A stretch of DNA of 64,000 nucleotides. Source: Palsa-1150 sp964531095 (GTDB lineage: Bacteria; Myxococcota_A; Polyangia; Polyangiales; Polyangiaceae). Both the position numbers and the translations under genes were made by a program. The stretch covers positions 1-64,000 of the forward strand of contig CAZHED010000017.1 in the NCBI GenBank assembly GCA_964531095.1, written 5' to 3'. Below the pieces are notes generated by a model. It saw only the letters and a list, made by a program, of their open reading frames with translations. It was not told the DNA's origin and made no database searches. Of this stretch, positions 48,782 through 57,423 are shown one piece after another. Every line of letters begins with the position of its first letter. Position 1 is the first letter of the stretch.

Positions 48782-48830
48782 TTCATTGAAGGGATCGAGC
48801 CCTCGCGCTCGCGAGCCTTCCTCTAATGAA
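48782..48830. terminator. Nested hairpin between convergent genes
   Basis: TTCATT (48782-48787) pairs with AATGAA (48825-48830), GAAGG (48788-48792) with CCTTC (48816-48820), and CTCGCG (48802-48807) with CGCGAG (48810-48815). The stacked stems fill the gap between the FAH gene and the convergent YjbQ gene, so it is probably a bidirectional terminator. Confidence 0.55.
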
Positions 48831-48836
48831 GCCCGC

Positions 48837-49292
48837 TCACTCCCCCGCGACGTGAACGACGACCTCTCTCTTTTGCCCCATGCGCCGGTGCTCCCACAAG
48901 TAGAGCGCCTGCCATACGCCGAGGGCGAGCGCACCTCGGCTCACCGGAATTGATTCGCTCGTTCTCGTGATCGCCGCGCGCAGATGGCTGGGCATGTCGT
49001 CCGGACCTTCGGCGTCGTGCTCGTAGTCGGCCCTCTCCGGGGCGACGCCGTCCATCCAACGCGCCATGTCACGCAGCACGGCAGGATCCGCGTTCTCTTG
49101 GACGACCAGTGACGCACTCGTATGACGCACGAAGACCGTGCAGAGGCCAGTGGTCACCCCCGATTTCGTCACCAGACGAGCGACCTCGCCGGTGATGTCG
49201 TACAAGCCTCGGCCGCGCGTCGGTACGGTGACGAAGCTCTGGTGAATGGGCACAAGCTGGGCTCTAGCATGCCTCCGCTCGAGCTCGAGCAC
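48837..49292 (-). CDS. YjbQ/UPF0047-family protein
   Basis: The protein is 151 aa. The family signature is complete: HQSFVTVPTRGRGLYDITGEVARLV, GLCTVFVRHTSASLVVQENADPAVLRDM, DMPSHLRAAITRTSESIPVSRGALALGVWQALYLWEHR. Escherichia coli YjbQ has a side activity as a thiamine phosphate synthase; the physiological role is unclear. It starts with GTG at 49292; a shorter form starting at GTG 49253 would fit the usual length of about 138 aa better. Confidence 0.9.
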   Translation of the reverse strand: MLELERRHARAQLVPIHQSFVTVPTRGRGLYDITGEVARLVTKSGVTTGLCTVFVRHTSASLVVQENADPAVLRDMARWMDGVAPERADYEHDAEGPDDMPSHLRAAITRTSESIPVSRGALALGVWQALYLWEHRRMGQKREVVVHVAGE

Positions 49293-49396
49293 CCGAGATC
49301 GCGGCGGCTGCGAGCACGAATATGACTCTTCCGTGACTCGCTGGAGCGTTCCACGCCTTGCTGAAGCGAAGCCCCCGGCCCAGAGTTAATCAGCCC

Positions 49397-50929
49397 GTGA
49401 TTTCGACCGCGTTCGACGAGAGCCTGCTCATCCTGTCGGACGTTCATCTCGGCAACGATTTGAACGACCTGACCCTTGGCGCGCGCCGATCGGAGTGCGT
49501 CGACGCCGACCTCGCGAACCTGCTCACGCATTATCGGAAGACGCGCCCCGCGGGGCGCCGCTGGCGCCTGATCATCGCCGGCGACTTCATCGACTTCATC
49601 GGAATGGCGCTCCTGCCCGGCGACGGACCGCATGACACCGAGCCGAGCGCCGAGGAGCGCGAGCACGGACTCGGCAACGCGGCCGATCACGGGCGTGTGA
49701 AGCTGCGCGCTGTGGCGGTGCGCCACAAGGTCGTCTTCGAAGCGCTCGCCGATTTCGTCGCCGACGGGCACGCTCTCACGATCGTCCACGGCAACCACGA
49801 CGTCGAGTTCCATTGGGACGGGGTGAAAGACGAGCTCCGGACGCTGCTCACCGAGATGGCGGTTCGCTCACGCGACGGGGACGCGGGCTTTGCGCACGAA
49901 TTCAACGCGCGTATCGACTTCGCCCCATGGTTTTATTACGTCGGCGGCGTCGCCTACGTCGAGCATGGTCACCAGTACGACACTCTATGTTCGACCGAGC
50001 ACGTCATGGCCCCGCTGTCTCCGATCGATCGCCGCCGCATCGCGCGCAGCTTCTCCGACGTGCTCTTGCGCTGGGTCGTGCGGCCCACGCGCGGCGTTCC
50101 CGAGTACGGTCACCATCTCATGGGGCTGGCCGACTATCTGTTGCTCGGCGCCCGCCTCGGGGTGGGCGGCCTTCTGCGCCTGGCCGGGCGCTTCGCCTCG
50201 GCCGTCGTCGAGCTATTTCGTATGCGACGCGCTTATCTCTCCGTAGCTGCCCACGCGCTGCGCGAAGAGCACGAGCGGCGAATGGGGGCGCTCGCGATCG
50301 TGACGCGCGTCGGGATCGAGCGCCTTCGCGCGCTCGCCGCGCTGCAGGCGCCGCCGGTGACCCGGTCCGTGTCGAAGATCCTCGCCAGCGTCCTCTTGGA
50401 TCGCCTCGCTTTGGGCGTGATCGCAGCGCCTGCCATGGCGGCGATCGCGATCGCCGGCTCGCCGCACCCCTGGCGGTGGATCGGCATCGCGGCGATCGCC
50501 ATCGGCTGGACCCTTGCCCACTTCCACTTGCGAGCGCGAAGGCGGGCGTGGTTCGGCGAGCGGCTCGACAACGACCAGGCTCTCGTCGAGCGAGCGGGAC
50601 ATCTCGCGCGGTTATTCCCTGCCGCGTTCGTCGTCATGGGCCACACGCACACGCCGGAGGTGGTCTCGGTCGCCGAAGGCGCCTCCACCTACGTGAACGT
50701 CGGATCGTGGCACGAAGCTGAGGTCGACGATTCCCGCCCGAGCCATCGCGCGGCGCGAACGCACCTGGTGATTCATCCGGCGTCATCGGGGCCGACCGCG
50801 GAGTTTCTGGCGTGGAGTCCGGAGGGGCCGCGGCGATTCGTACAGGGCGTGCAAGGCGTGCAAAGCGTCAGTGGGGGGGAGACCGCTCCAGCCGCCGCAC
50901 GACTTCCAGCGCCTGCTGTACGTGACTGA
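49397..50929 (+). CDS. Membrane-associated metallophosphoesterase
   Basis: The protein is 510 aa. All calcineurin-like metal motifs are visible: LSDVHLG, AGDFIDF, HGNHD, EHGHQYD and MGHTHTPEV, with NVGSWHE near the end. Between the two halves of the domain there are amphipathic helices and two membrane segments (LALGVIAAPAMAAIAIAG and WRWIGIAAIAIGWTLAHFHL). This resembles UDP-diacylglucosamine hydrolase-like or uncharacterised phosphoesterases of Myxococcota. I prefer the GTG at 49397; a TTG at 49358 is possible. Its 3' end overlaps the convergent peroxiredoxin gene by 62 nt. Confidence 0.85.
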   Translation: MISTAFDESLLILSDVHLGNDLNDLTLGARRSECVDADLANLLTHYRKTRPAGRRWRLIIAGDFIDFIGMALLPGDGPHDTEPSAEEREHGLGNAADHGRVKLRAVAVRHKVVFEALADFVADGHALTIVHGNHDVEFHWDGVKDELRTLLTEMAVRSRDGDAGFAHEFNARIDFAPWFYYVGGVAYVEHGHQYDTLCSTEHVMAPLSPIDRRRIARSFSDVLLRWVVRPTRGVPEYGHHLMGLADYLLLGARLGVGGLLRLAGRFASAVVELFRMRRAYLSVAAHALREEHERRMGALAIVTRVGIERLRALAALQAPPVTRSVSKILASVLLDRLALGVIAAPAMAAIAIAGSPHPWRWIGIAAIAIGWTLAHFHLRARRRAWFGERLDNDQALVERAGHLARLFPAAFVVMGHTHTPEVVSVAEGASTYVNVGSWHEAEVDDSRPSHRAARTHLVIHPASSGPTAEFLAWSPEGPRRFVQGVQGVQSVSGGETAPAAARLPAPAVRD

Positions 50930-51344
50930 CCACGCGAAGCTGCGAGGCGAACGAATGGCGCACGACCCCGCCGCGATCGACGACGAACGTAGCGCGACCG
51001 GGAAAGATACCCAGCGTCGGCCGAACTCCGTACGCTCGCTGCACCGCTCCGTCGGCGTCCGTGAGAAGCTTCATCGGCAGCTTGTGCTTGCCGGCGAAGC
51101 GCTGGTGCGAGTCTGCCGAGTCGGCGCTGATTCCGACGACCTCGGCCCCCACGCGAGCGAACTCCTCGTAGAGATCACGGAACCCACACGCCTCGGCGGT
51201 GCATCCGGGCGTATCGTCCTTCGGGTAGAAGAAGACGACGACCGTGCGGCCTTTGGACTTGGTGAGGTCCGACAGGGTCACGATCTCCCCGGTCGAGCAC
51301 GGAAGCCTGAAGTCGGGCGCCTTGTCGCCGACGGCGAGGGTCAT
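50868..51344 (-). CDS. bcp: Peroxiredoxin of the BCP/PrxQ type
   Basis: The protein is 158 aa. KAPDFRLP, FFYPKDDTPGCTAEACGFRD with peroxidatic C48 and resolving C53 five residues apart, and ATFVVDRGGVV are diagnostic of thioredoxin-dependent PrxQ. It reduces hydroperoxides in the cytoplasm. The ATG overlaps the stop of the secreted protein gene upstream (ATGA). Confidence 0.93.
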   Translation of the reverse strand: MTLAVGDKAPDFRLPCSTGEIVTLSDLTKSKGRTVVVFFYPKDDTPGCTAEACGFRDLYEEFARVGAEVVGISADSADSHQRFAGKHKLPMKLLTDADGAVQRAYGVRPTLGIFPGRATFVVDRGGVVRHSFASQLRVVSHVQQALEVVRRLERSPPH

Positions 51345-52165
51345 GGCATTCGAGCCTGGGGCGCCCTGGGGCGTGTCGTGGCGGTCTCGAATTCATAGCC
51401 CACAATGGCCTTGACGACGATGCCCGCGCTCGCCGGGGTCAGCCCCTCCCCCACCCCGAGGTTGAGCTCGAAAGCCTCGATGCGGAGGAAGTCGACGACC
51501 TCGAAGATATAGTGCTCCTGGTCGCGTAGAGGCAGTGGCGCAGCGATCGGTCCGATCGTGCCGTAGTACTCGAGGCCCAGCGCGACCGGACCCAGCGCGC
51601 GGGCAAGCTTCGCCGCCGGTTCGAGCGACGGGCCGTCCGAAGCACCGGGAGTGGATAGCGACTGCCCCATGATGGGGTTGATGACGAAGAGCCACTGATC
51701 GTTGTGCCACGCGACGATCGGGCGAACCTCGCTGCCCCAGCGGCTGCGGTCGTAGGTCTCCGGCAGGTACGAGAGCTCGAGGTTGAGGCCAAGGCGCCAG
51801 TGAGGGTCCCAGTCCGGCGGCGTGACGAACTTCGACCGCAGCTTGGCGCCGGCCCAGTCGGCCACGCCGGCGTCGGTTCTCACCGCCATCTGGAGGTAAG
51901 CGCCAAGCTCCCAATACGGAGCCACACCCAGCGACGGCTCCAGCGTGAAGTGCAGCTGCCCGTGCAACGGTGCCTCGGGGGCCGTCGCGTCGCGTTGACC
52001 GGTCGCCCAGTCGTTGACGTGGAGCTCGATCCCCGGCACGCCAGCCGGGTTCGCCGTACCGTCGTAGACCTGAATCTCGAACGGATCGCCCGCGCGCACG
52101 TCTCCGGCAAAGGAAGAGGCGAACAGAGCCGCCAGGGCAGCAGGGATTCGACGCACGACGGGCAA
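51341..52165 (-). CDS. Secreted or outer-membrane beta-rich protein of unknown function
   Basis: The protein is 274 aa. A signal peptide is likely (IPAALAALFASSFAGDVRAGD). The mature part has repeated aromatic-flanked strands (GIELHVNDW, GQLHFTLEPSLGVAPYWELGAYLQMAVR, WRLGLNLELSYLPETY, FVINPIMGQSL, PVALGLEYYGTIGPI) and a final strand rich in aromatics (GYEFE), suggestive of an outer-membrane barrel. Similar proteins are often annotated as hypothetical in proteobacteria. It starts with TTG at 52165, or GTG at 52156. No function can be assigned. Confidence 0.75.
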   Translation of the reverse strand: MPVVRRIPAALAALFASSFAGDVRAGDPFEIQVYDGTANPAGVPGIELHVNDWATGQRDATAPEAPLHGQLHFTLEPSLGVAPYWELGAYLQMAVRTDAGVADWAGAKLRSKFVTPPDWDPHWRLGLNLELSYLPETYDRSRWGSEVRPIVAWHNDQWLFVINPIMGQSLSTPGASDGPSLEPAAKLARALGPVALGLEYYGTIGPIAAPLPLRDQEHYIFEVVDFLRIEAFELNLGVGEGLTPASAGIVVKAIVGYEFETATTRPRAPQARMP

Positions 52166-52207
52166 GCTACCCCGGAGCCGTGCCGGGCAGTAGGCTCACG
52201 GGCGCCG

Positions 52208-52627
52208 ATGGCGCCGCCACGATGCCCATTTTGTGCGATCGTCGCGGGCGAAACCCACGCCCACCGCGTGCTCGAAAACGACGTCTGCGTGGCTTTTCTC
52301 GACGCGCGGCCGCTCTTTCCGGGCCACGTCCTCGTGGTTCCCCGTGAGCATCGCGAGACGATGGCTGATTTGACGCCTGCCGAGCTCGCGGGGCTCTTCG
52401 AGAGCGCCCAGCGGCTTTGCGGAGCGGTCGAGCGCGCCCTCCGCGCGGAAGGGACGTTCGTCGCGATGAACAACCGCGTGAGCCAGAGCGTCCCGCACGC
52501 CCACGTGCACGTCGTCCCGCGCCGCAAAGGAGACGGCTTGCGCGGGTTTTTCTGGCCCCGCCACGCGTACGCAAGCGACGAGCAAGCGGAGGAGGTTGCC
52601 GCGAAACTGCGCGCCGCGATGCGCTAA
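52208..52627 (+). CDS. HIT-family nucleotide hydrolase or transferase
   Basis: The protein is 139 aa. CPFCAIVAGETHAHRVLENDVCVAFLDARPLFPGHVLVVPREH is the typical HIT N-terminus, and VPHAHVHVVPRR carries the histidine triad HxHxH. Proteins of this branch (HinT/Fhit-like) hydrolyse nucleotide phosphoramidates or dinucleoside polyphosphates. The final 40 residues are a charged helix. It starts divergently, 42 nt from the upstream gene start. Confidence 0.92.
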   Translation: MAPPRCPFCAIVAGETHAHRVLENDVCVAFLDARPLFPGHVLVVPREHRETMADLTPAELAGLFESAQRLCGAVERALRAEGTFVAMNNRVSQSVPHAHVHVVPRRKGDGLRGFFWPRHAYASDEQAEEVAAKLRAAMR

Positions 52628-52641
52628 CCTCCCGCCCCATC

Positions 52642-53166
52642 ATGGAGCTCAGCGCCGACGCCCGCATCCCCTTCCCTCGCGCCCAGGTCTTCGCCGCCTA
52701 CCGCGACGACATCGCCAAGCTCTTGCCGTACCTGCCCAACGTGCGCAGCATCGACGTGAAGTCTCGCAAAGACGACGGGCCGATCGCGCACCTTGTCAAC
52801 GAGTGGCAAGGCGGAGGTGACATCCCGACTGCCCTGCGCGCGGTGATCGGGGATTCGATGCTCGGCTGGACCGACTACGCGACGTGGAACGCGGACACGC
52901 TGCGCTGCGAGTGGCGCACCGAGACGCGCGCGTTCGGCGATGCGCTGCGGTGCGCGGGCCACGATCTGTTCGTCGAGGACGGTCCGGGGACGTTGCTCCA
53001 AATCCGAGGCACGCTCGAGGTCGACGCGAAGAAGATCCGCGGCGTTCCTGGATTTCTCGCTGGCAAAGTGGGCCGCGCAGTCGAGGAGTTCCTGGGTACA
53101 AAAATTCAGGCGAACCTCGTCGAAACAGCCAAGGGGCTGACGCAGTACCTCGAACGGAAGAAGTGA
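52642..53166 (+). CDS. SRPBCC-fold (polyketide cyclase/START-like) protein
   Basis: The protein is 174 aa. MELSADARIPFPRAQVFAAYRDDIAKLLPYLPNVRSIDVKSRK begins like a START/SRPBCC helix-grip domain; GTLLQIRGTLEVDAKKIRGVPGFLAGKVGRAVEEFLGTKIQANLVETAKGLTQYLERKK forms the long C-terminal helix. Members bind lipids or other hydrophobic ligands. It follows the HIT gene by 14 nt. Ligand unknown. Confidence 0.82.
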   Translation: MELSADARIPFPRAQVFAAYRDDIAKLLPYLPNVRSIDVKSRKDDGPIAHLVNEWQGGGDIPTALRAVIGDSMLGWTDYATWNADTLRCEWRTETRAFGDALRCAGHDLFVEDGPGTLLQIRGTLEVDAKKIRGVPGFLAGKVGRAVEEFLGTKIQANLVETAKGLTQYLERKK

Positions 53167-53212
53167 GATCTGACCCGCCCACGTCGAATTCACCCGGGTC
53201 GCCCGGCGCGCC

Positions 53213-55402
53213 TCAGTCCTTCATTTGATCGAGCGCGAAGGCGTACTCGTCGGCGAGCTTCTCCACGGCCGCTCGTACGAGGTCGGCCCCCCCATGGCCC
53301 GAGTGCTTCTCAACGCGGAGGAGCACCGGACCGTCGGTCGACGCCCACTGGAGCTCGGCGGCGAACTTGCGCGCGTGCATCGGGTCGACGCGATCGTCGC
53401 TGTCGGCGCTGAGGAGCAACGTCGCGGGGTATTTCGTCCCCTTGGTCACGTGGTGATACGGCGAGTACGCGTAGAGCGCCTTGAAGTCGTCGGCGTCGTC
53501 CGCCGAGCCATACTCTTCGATCCACGTCTTGCCACTGCCGAACAGGTGGTAGCGGACCATGTCGAGCAGAGGAACGCCGCAGAGCGCGACCCGGAACAAC
53601 TCCGGGCGCTGCGTGATCGCGGCACCGACGAGAAGGCCGCCGTTCGATCCGCCCAGCGCCCCGAGCTTTCCCGGGCTCGTGAAGCCCTGGTGAATCAGCT
53701 CCTCGGCGACCGCGAAGAAATCGTCGAACACGTGCTGCTTCTCGCGCCGCATCCCGTGGCGGTGCCACTCTTCGCCGTACTCGCTGCCGCCACGAAGATT
53801 CGCGACCACCCAGATCCCTCCGTGCTCGAGCCAAGGATAAATCGACGACGCGAACGAAGGGGTCTGGGGAGCTTGGAACCCTCCGTATCCATAGAGGATG
53901 GCGGGCGTCGCGGCGTCCTTGGCGACGTCCTTCGCGTGGACGACGAAGAACGGGACTCGCGTCCCGTCCTTGCTCGTCGCGAACAGCTGCGTGACGGCAT
54001 ACTTCGAAGGATCGACGGGCACCTTTAGCCGGTAGAACGTCGCGGTCTTTCCGGTCTTGACGCTCGTCTCGTCGATCTCCGTCGGATACGTGAACGATTG
54101 AAACGAGTAGTAGGCCAGGTCGTCGTCGACGTCGCCGCTCAGGCCCCCGGAGGAGCCGATCGTCGGCAGATCGATCGGGCGCACCAGCTTGCCTGTCTCG
54201 TCACGCAGCTCGAGCTGGGTCACGACGTCCTTCAGGTAAACGAGCGAGAGCGCATGACCGACGACGTTCGAACCCTCGAGGGTTGCGTCGCTCCGCTCCG
54301 GGACGATCTCCGCCCACGAAGCGCGCTCCGGACGCGACGGGTCGACCTTGAAGACGCGGTACTTCGGTGCCCCCTCGTTGGTGCGCACGAAGAAGCGATC
54401 GCGATCGACGTCGACGAGATACAGCGCGTCTTGCCCGACGGCGAGCGGCCGCCACGCCGGCTTCGGCGCGCGAAGATCCATGAACTCGACGTCGCTGCGC
54501 GTCCACCCGTGCTCGGTCGTCAGCAGCAGCCAGCGCCCGTCTTTCGACAGCACCGCGCCAATGAACGTTCTCGGGTCGCCGGTCTTCTCGCGCACGTGAA
54601 CGTCCTTCGCCGGGTCGGTTCCGAGCTTGTGGAAGCGAACCTCGGCGAAGCCCGGGCGGTCCGGAGCGGGCACACTCGCGGGAGGCGGAAGCCACGTGTA
54701 GTAGAATCCGTCGCCCGAGGGCGTCCACGACGGCCACGCGTATTTCGCGCCTTCGATGACGTCGACGTTGCTCTTCTTCCCCGTCGCGACATCCATCACG
54801 TAGAGGGTCGCCTCGTCGGAGTTGTTGCTCTTGACGGCGTAGGCAACCGTCTTGCCGTCCCACGACACGCTCCAGGCACCGAGAGAGACGCTGCCGTCCG
54901 TGGACCACGCGTTGGGGTCGAGGAGAACGGCGTCTTTGCCGTCTTTGCCCTCGCGCCAATAGACCGTGAACTTCTCCTTGCCCGCGTCGCGTTTCGGATA
55001 AAACCAGCGTTTGCCACGGTGCTGCGGCGTCCCTGCGTTTTCGACGTAAAAGAGCTCTTTGAAGCGCGCAGCGATCGCGTCGCGGCCCGGAAGCTTCGAC
55101 AAGAACGCGCGGGCGAAGGCGTCTTGGTCGCTCGTCCATTTCTTCACTTCCTCACTCGAGCCGTCTTCGAGCCAGCGATACGGATCGAAGACGCGAACGC
55201 CGTGAATGTCGTCGGCCTGATCCCCACGCCTTGCGGGCGGATAGGCGAATACCGACGTCACGGGCGGCGTGGCGTCACCGGGAAGGGGGGCGGTGGCAAC
55301 AGGCGGCGGTGAGGCGGAGGGCCGCTGGGCGACCGGAGGAGCTTGGCCACCACATGCCGCGGCGAGCACCGAGGCTGAAACGAGCGCGCGATTCGACTTC
55401 AC
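53213..55402 (-). CDS. Prolyl oligopeptidase (S9A) lipoprotein
   Basis: The protein is 729 aa. A lipoprotein signal ends VLAAAC. The N-terminal segment (YPPARRGDQADDIHGVRVFDPYRWLEDGSSEEVKKWTSDQDAFARAFL) and a seven-bladed propeller region are typical. The catalytic triad is Ser586 (GGSNGGLL), Asp670 (SDDRVDP) and His703 (HSGHGG). It cleaves short peptides after proline, here on the cell envelope side. Strongly conserved through YGYGGFQAP and ANLRGGSEYGEEWHRHGM. Confidence 0.94.
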   Translation of the reverse strand: MKSNRALVSASVLAAACGGQAPPVAQRPSASPPPVATAPLPGDATPPVTSVFAYPPARRGDQADDIHGVRVFDPYRWLEDGSSEEVKKWTSDQDAFARAFLSKLPGRDAIAARFKELFYVENAGTPQHRGKRWFYPKRDAGKEKFTVYWREGKDGKDAVLLDPNAWSTDGSVSLGAWSVSWDGKTVAYAVKSNNSDEATLYVMDVATGKKSNVDVIEGAKYAWPSWTPSGDGFYYTWLPPPASVPAPDRPGFAEVRFHKLGTDPAKDVHVREKTGDPRTFIGAVLSKDGRWLLLTTEHGWTRSDVEFMDLRAPKPAWRPLAVGQDALYLVDVDRDRFFVRTNEGAPKYRVFKVDPSRPERASWAEIVPERSDATLEGSNVVGHALSLVYLKDVVTQLELRDETGKLVRPIDLPTIGSSGGLSGDVDDDLAYYSFQSFTYPTEIDETSVKTGKTATFYRLKVPVDPSKYAVTQLFATSKDGTRVPFFVVHAKDVAKDAATPAILYGYGGFQAPQTPSFASSIYPWLEHGGIWVVANLRGGSEYGEEWHRHGMRREKQHVFDDFFAVAEELIHQGFTSPGKLGALGGSNGGLLVGAAITQRPELFRVALCGVPLLDMVRYHLFGSGKTWIEEYGSADDADDFKALYAYSPYHHVTKGTKYPATLLLSADSDDRVDPMHARKFAAELQWASTDGPVLLRVEKHSGHGGADLVRAAVEKLADEYAFALDQMKD

Positions 55403-55570
55403 GCCCCGACGATAGCCGCTCGCAGCCTCGCTGTTCCGTCTCTTCTACGGCGCACGCCGCAGGCGAGGGCAGCACGCGCAATCGCTGTACGAGCACGGGC
55501 ACGACTGGCGATTGGTCGCATCTCGATGGCGGCGAGCTAGACTCCGGCCACCTCGCCCAGCACACCCAAG

Positions 55571-56680
55571 ATGAAGCTCAGCGGCACCCCCGACGTTCCC
55601 GCGCCGGAGGGCTCGATCGAGGCCGCCGATACTCTCGCAGCGCGCATCGTGGTGCGCGTGCGCGTCTTTCTGCGCGATCACGGACGCAAGCTGTGGTGGC
55701 TGCACTCGGCATACGCGCTCGCGCTGGGCGCCGGCGTGGTCCTCTTTGCCCAGAGGGGCTTCGGCCACGCGCGCTGGCTCGCGGTGACGCTCGGGCTCGC
55801 CTGGCTGCTCGTGGTGCTCATCTTCCGCCTCTTCGCATCCGGCGGGCAGATGCGCGCGTTCGACGCGACGGACACTAAGACGCGCGTTCACTTCTACGTG
55901 ATGACCTACGCGCTGAAGAACCTCTACCAGGGGATGCTCTTCTTCTTGCTTCCCTTCTACTGGAAGTCGACGACGTTCGACGCCGCGAACGGATGGTTCG
56001 TGTTGCTCCTGGCGGTCTGTGCGGTCCTGTCGACCCTGGACATCGTCTTCGATCGGGTGCTCATGCGCTGGCGCGCGCTAGCGTCGCTGTTCCACGGCAT
56101 CACCCTCTTCGGCTGCCTGAACCTCGTCATCCCGGCGCTCTTCCCGGACACACGAACTCTCTGGTCGCTCCTCGCGGCGGCGGCGATCACGGTCGTCGGT
56201 TTCTGGACTTTGCACGTGACGGGGCGGGTGCTCCGAAAAAGGATGTACATCGCCGTCTTCGCGCTGACCCTCGCGATCGGCGTCGCCGCCGTGTACCGCG
56301 CGCGCGCGGCCATTCCGCCCGTGCCGATGTACGTGTCGTCGGCGGCGGTGGGCCCGAAGCAGCTCTCGGACGGGCGCTTGGCCATGGAGGTGAAGACGCT
56401 GCACCCCTCGGTGATCCAGGAGCTCGTCGCGGTCACCGACGTCGTGGTTCCGGGTGGAAGAGGCGACCGGCTTCGGCACGTCTGGCTCCGCGAGGGCCGC
56501 GAGGTCCATCGGTCGAGCGAGGAGACGTCGCGCATCGAGGGGCCGAAGGGGGTGGTCCGACTGCGGTCGTCGCTGACCGGTCGAGACCTGCCGGAGGACC
56601 TCGTGGGCGCTTGGTCGGTGGACGTCGAGACCGAGGACGGACAGCTCGTCGGGCGAACCGAGTTTCGAGTGGTGGAGTAG
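55571..56680 (+). CDS. Membrane protein of the DUF5924/DUF2914 type
   Basis: The protein is 369 aa. Residues 35-245 hold about seven membrane helices (HSAYALALGAGVVLFAQRGFG, WLAVTLGLAWLLVVLIFRLFA, YQGMLFFLLPFYW, GWFVLLLAVCAVLSTLDIVFD, SLLAAAAITVVGFWTLHVTG, YIAVFALTLAIGVAAVYRA). A periplasmic C-terminal domain (VVPGGRGDRLRHVWLREGREVHRSSEETSRIEG, GAWSVDVETEDGQLVGRTEF) matches DUF2914. The function of this common proteobacterial architecture is unknown. It is divergent from the prolyl oligopeptidase. Confidence 0.8.
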   Translation: MKLSGTPDVPAPEGSIEAADTLAARIVVRVRVFLRDHGRKLWWLHSAYALALGAGVVLFAQRGFGHARWLAVTLGLAWLLVVLIFRLFASGGQMRAFDATDTKTRVHFYVMTYALKNLYQGMLFFLLPFYWKSTTFDAANGWFVLLLAVCAVLSTLDIVFDRVLMRWRALASLFHGITLFGCLNLVIPALFPDTRTLWSLLAAAAITVVGFWTLHVTGRVLRKRMYIAVFALTLAIGVAAVYRARAAIPPVPMYVSSAAVGPKQLSDGRLAMEVKTLHPSVIQELVAVTDVVVPGGRGDRLRHVWLREGREVHRSSEETSRIEGPKGVVRLRSSLTGRDLPEDLVGAWSVDVETEDGQLVGRTEFRVVE

Positions 56681-56754
56681 GGGCCGGCCCCATCGCTCGC
56701 GGAGCGGACCCCTTTGTGCCGCCGCGGAGTGCGTGATAGCCATGGGCCCCTCCC

Positions 56755-57345
56755 GTGCGACACGCACTCGCCCTCCCGTTCGTTGCAGCGGCCCTGTTCG
56801 CTTCGACCGATGCCCGCGCCGACGTGACCTCCTGGTTTGCCATCGGAGGCGGGGGCGCTTCCGAGCGAAGTCTGCCCGCGGCGACGCGCAACCTGGCCAT
56901 CGCCATGACGAGCACGGTGGGGGTCGGCAGCTCTCCGCTGGCGCCGGTCGTGGTCGGTGGAGTTGTTCGCGGGACCTTGATGTTCGGCATGGGGATCGAC
57001 CTCGGGGTGGCGGTGCGCGCGGCGACGGGCGGGTTCGCGCGCGGCGATTGGGGGTTGGCGCTCGAGGCGGGCGCGCTCTGGCGGTCGTGGGGCGACGGGA
57101 GCTACGGCGACTGGCCGGTCCAAGCCGTTCTGACCGCGGGCTCCCCGTGGGGCTTCGAGGTCGCGGCCGGCGCTCAGCTTTGGAGCCTGGACGGCGGTAC
57201 GGCGGCTCAAGGATTTTTCGCCGCGCTGGAGATCGACTTGCTGCGGCTGACCGTCATGCGCCAGGGGGGCACCGAGCACTGGTGGCCCAATCCGAACCCC
57301 GCAGGGGGACGCAAGACTGCGGCGGCGACAGCGGTCGTCTGGTGA
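56755..57345 (+). CDS. Secreted protein of unknown function
   Basis: The protein is 196 aa. It starts with GTG at 56755. A signal peptide (ALALPFVAAALFASTDARA then DV) precedes Gly-rich strands (GVVRGTLMFGMGIDLGVAVRAATGGFARGDWGLALEAGALWRSWG, PWGFEVAAGAQLWSLDGG) that suggest a small beta-barrel. No family recognised. It is convergent with the MlaD-like gene. Confidence 0.65.
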   Translation: MRHALALPFVAAALFASTDARADVTSWFAIGGGGASERSLPAATRNLAIAMTSTVGVGSSPLAPVVVGGVVRGTLMFGMGIDLGVAVRAATGGFARGDWGLALEAGALWRSWGDGSYGDWPVQAVLTAGSPWGFEVAAGAQLWSLDGGTAAQGFFAALEIDLLRLTVMRQGGTEHWWPNPNPAGGRKTAAATAVVW

Positions 57346-57423
57346 AGAAAGCCAGTGCCCTGAGTCGGCGAACAATCGGAGGATTCGAGTTCCCAACCGT
57401 CGACGAATCGCGGACTCGAGACG

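Noticed and set aside
50868..50929. 62-nt convergent overlap of the phosphoesterase and peroxiredoxin genes as a sign of a frameshift
   Set aside because: Both reading frames are intact. The phosphoesterase tail (GVQGVQSV and beyond) is low-complexity and probably a neutral extension past the domain.
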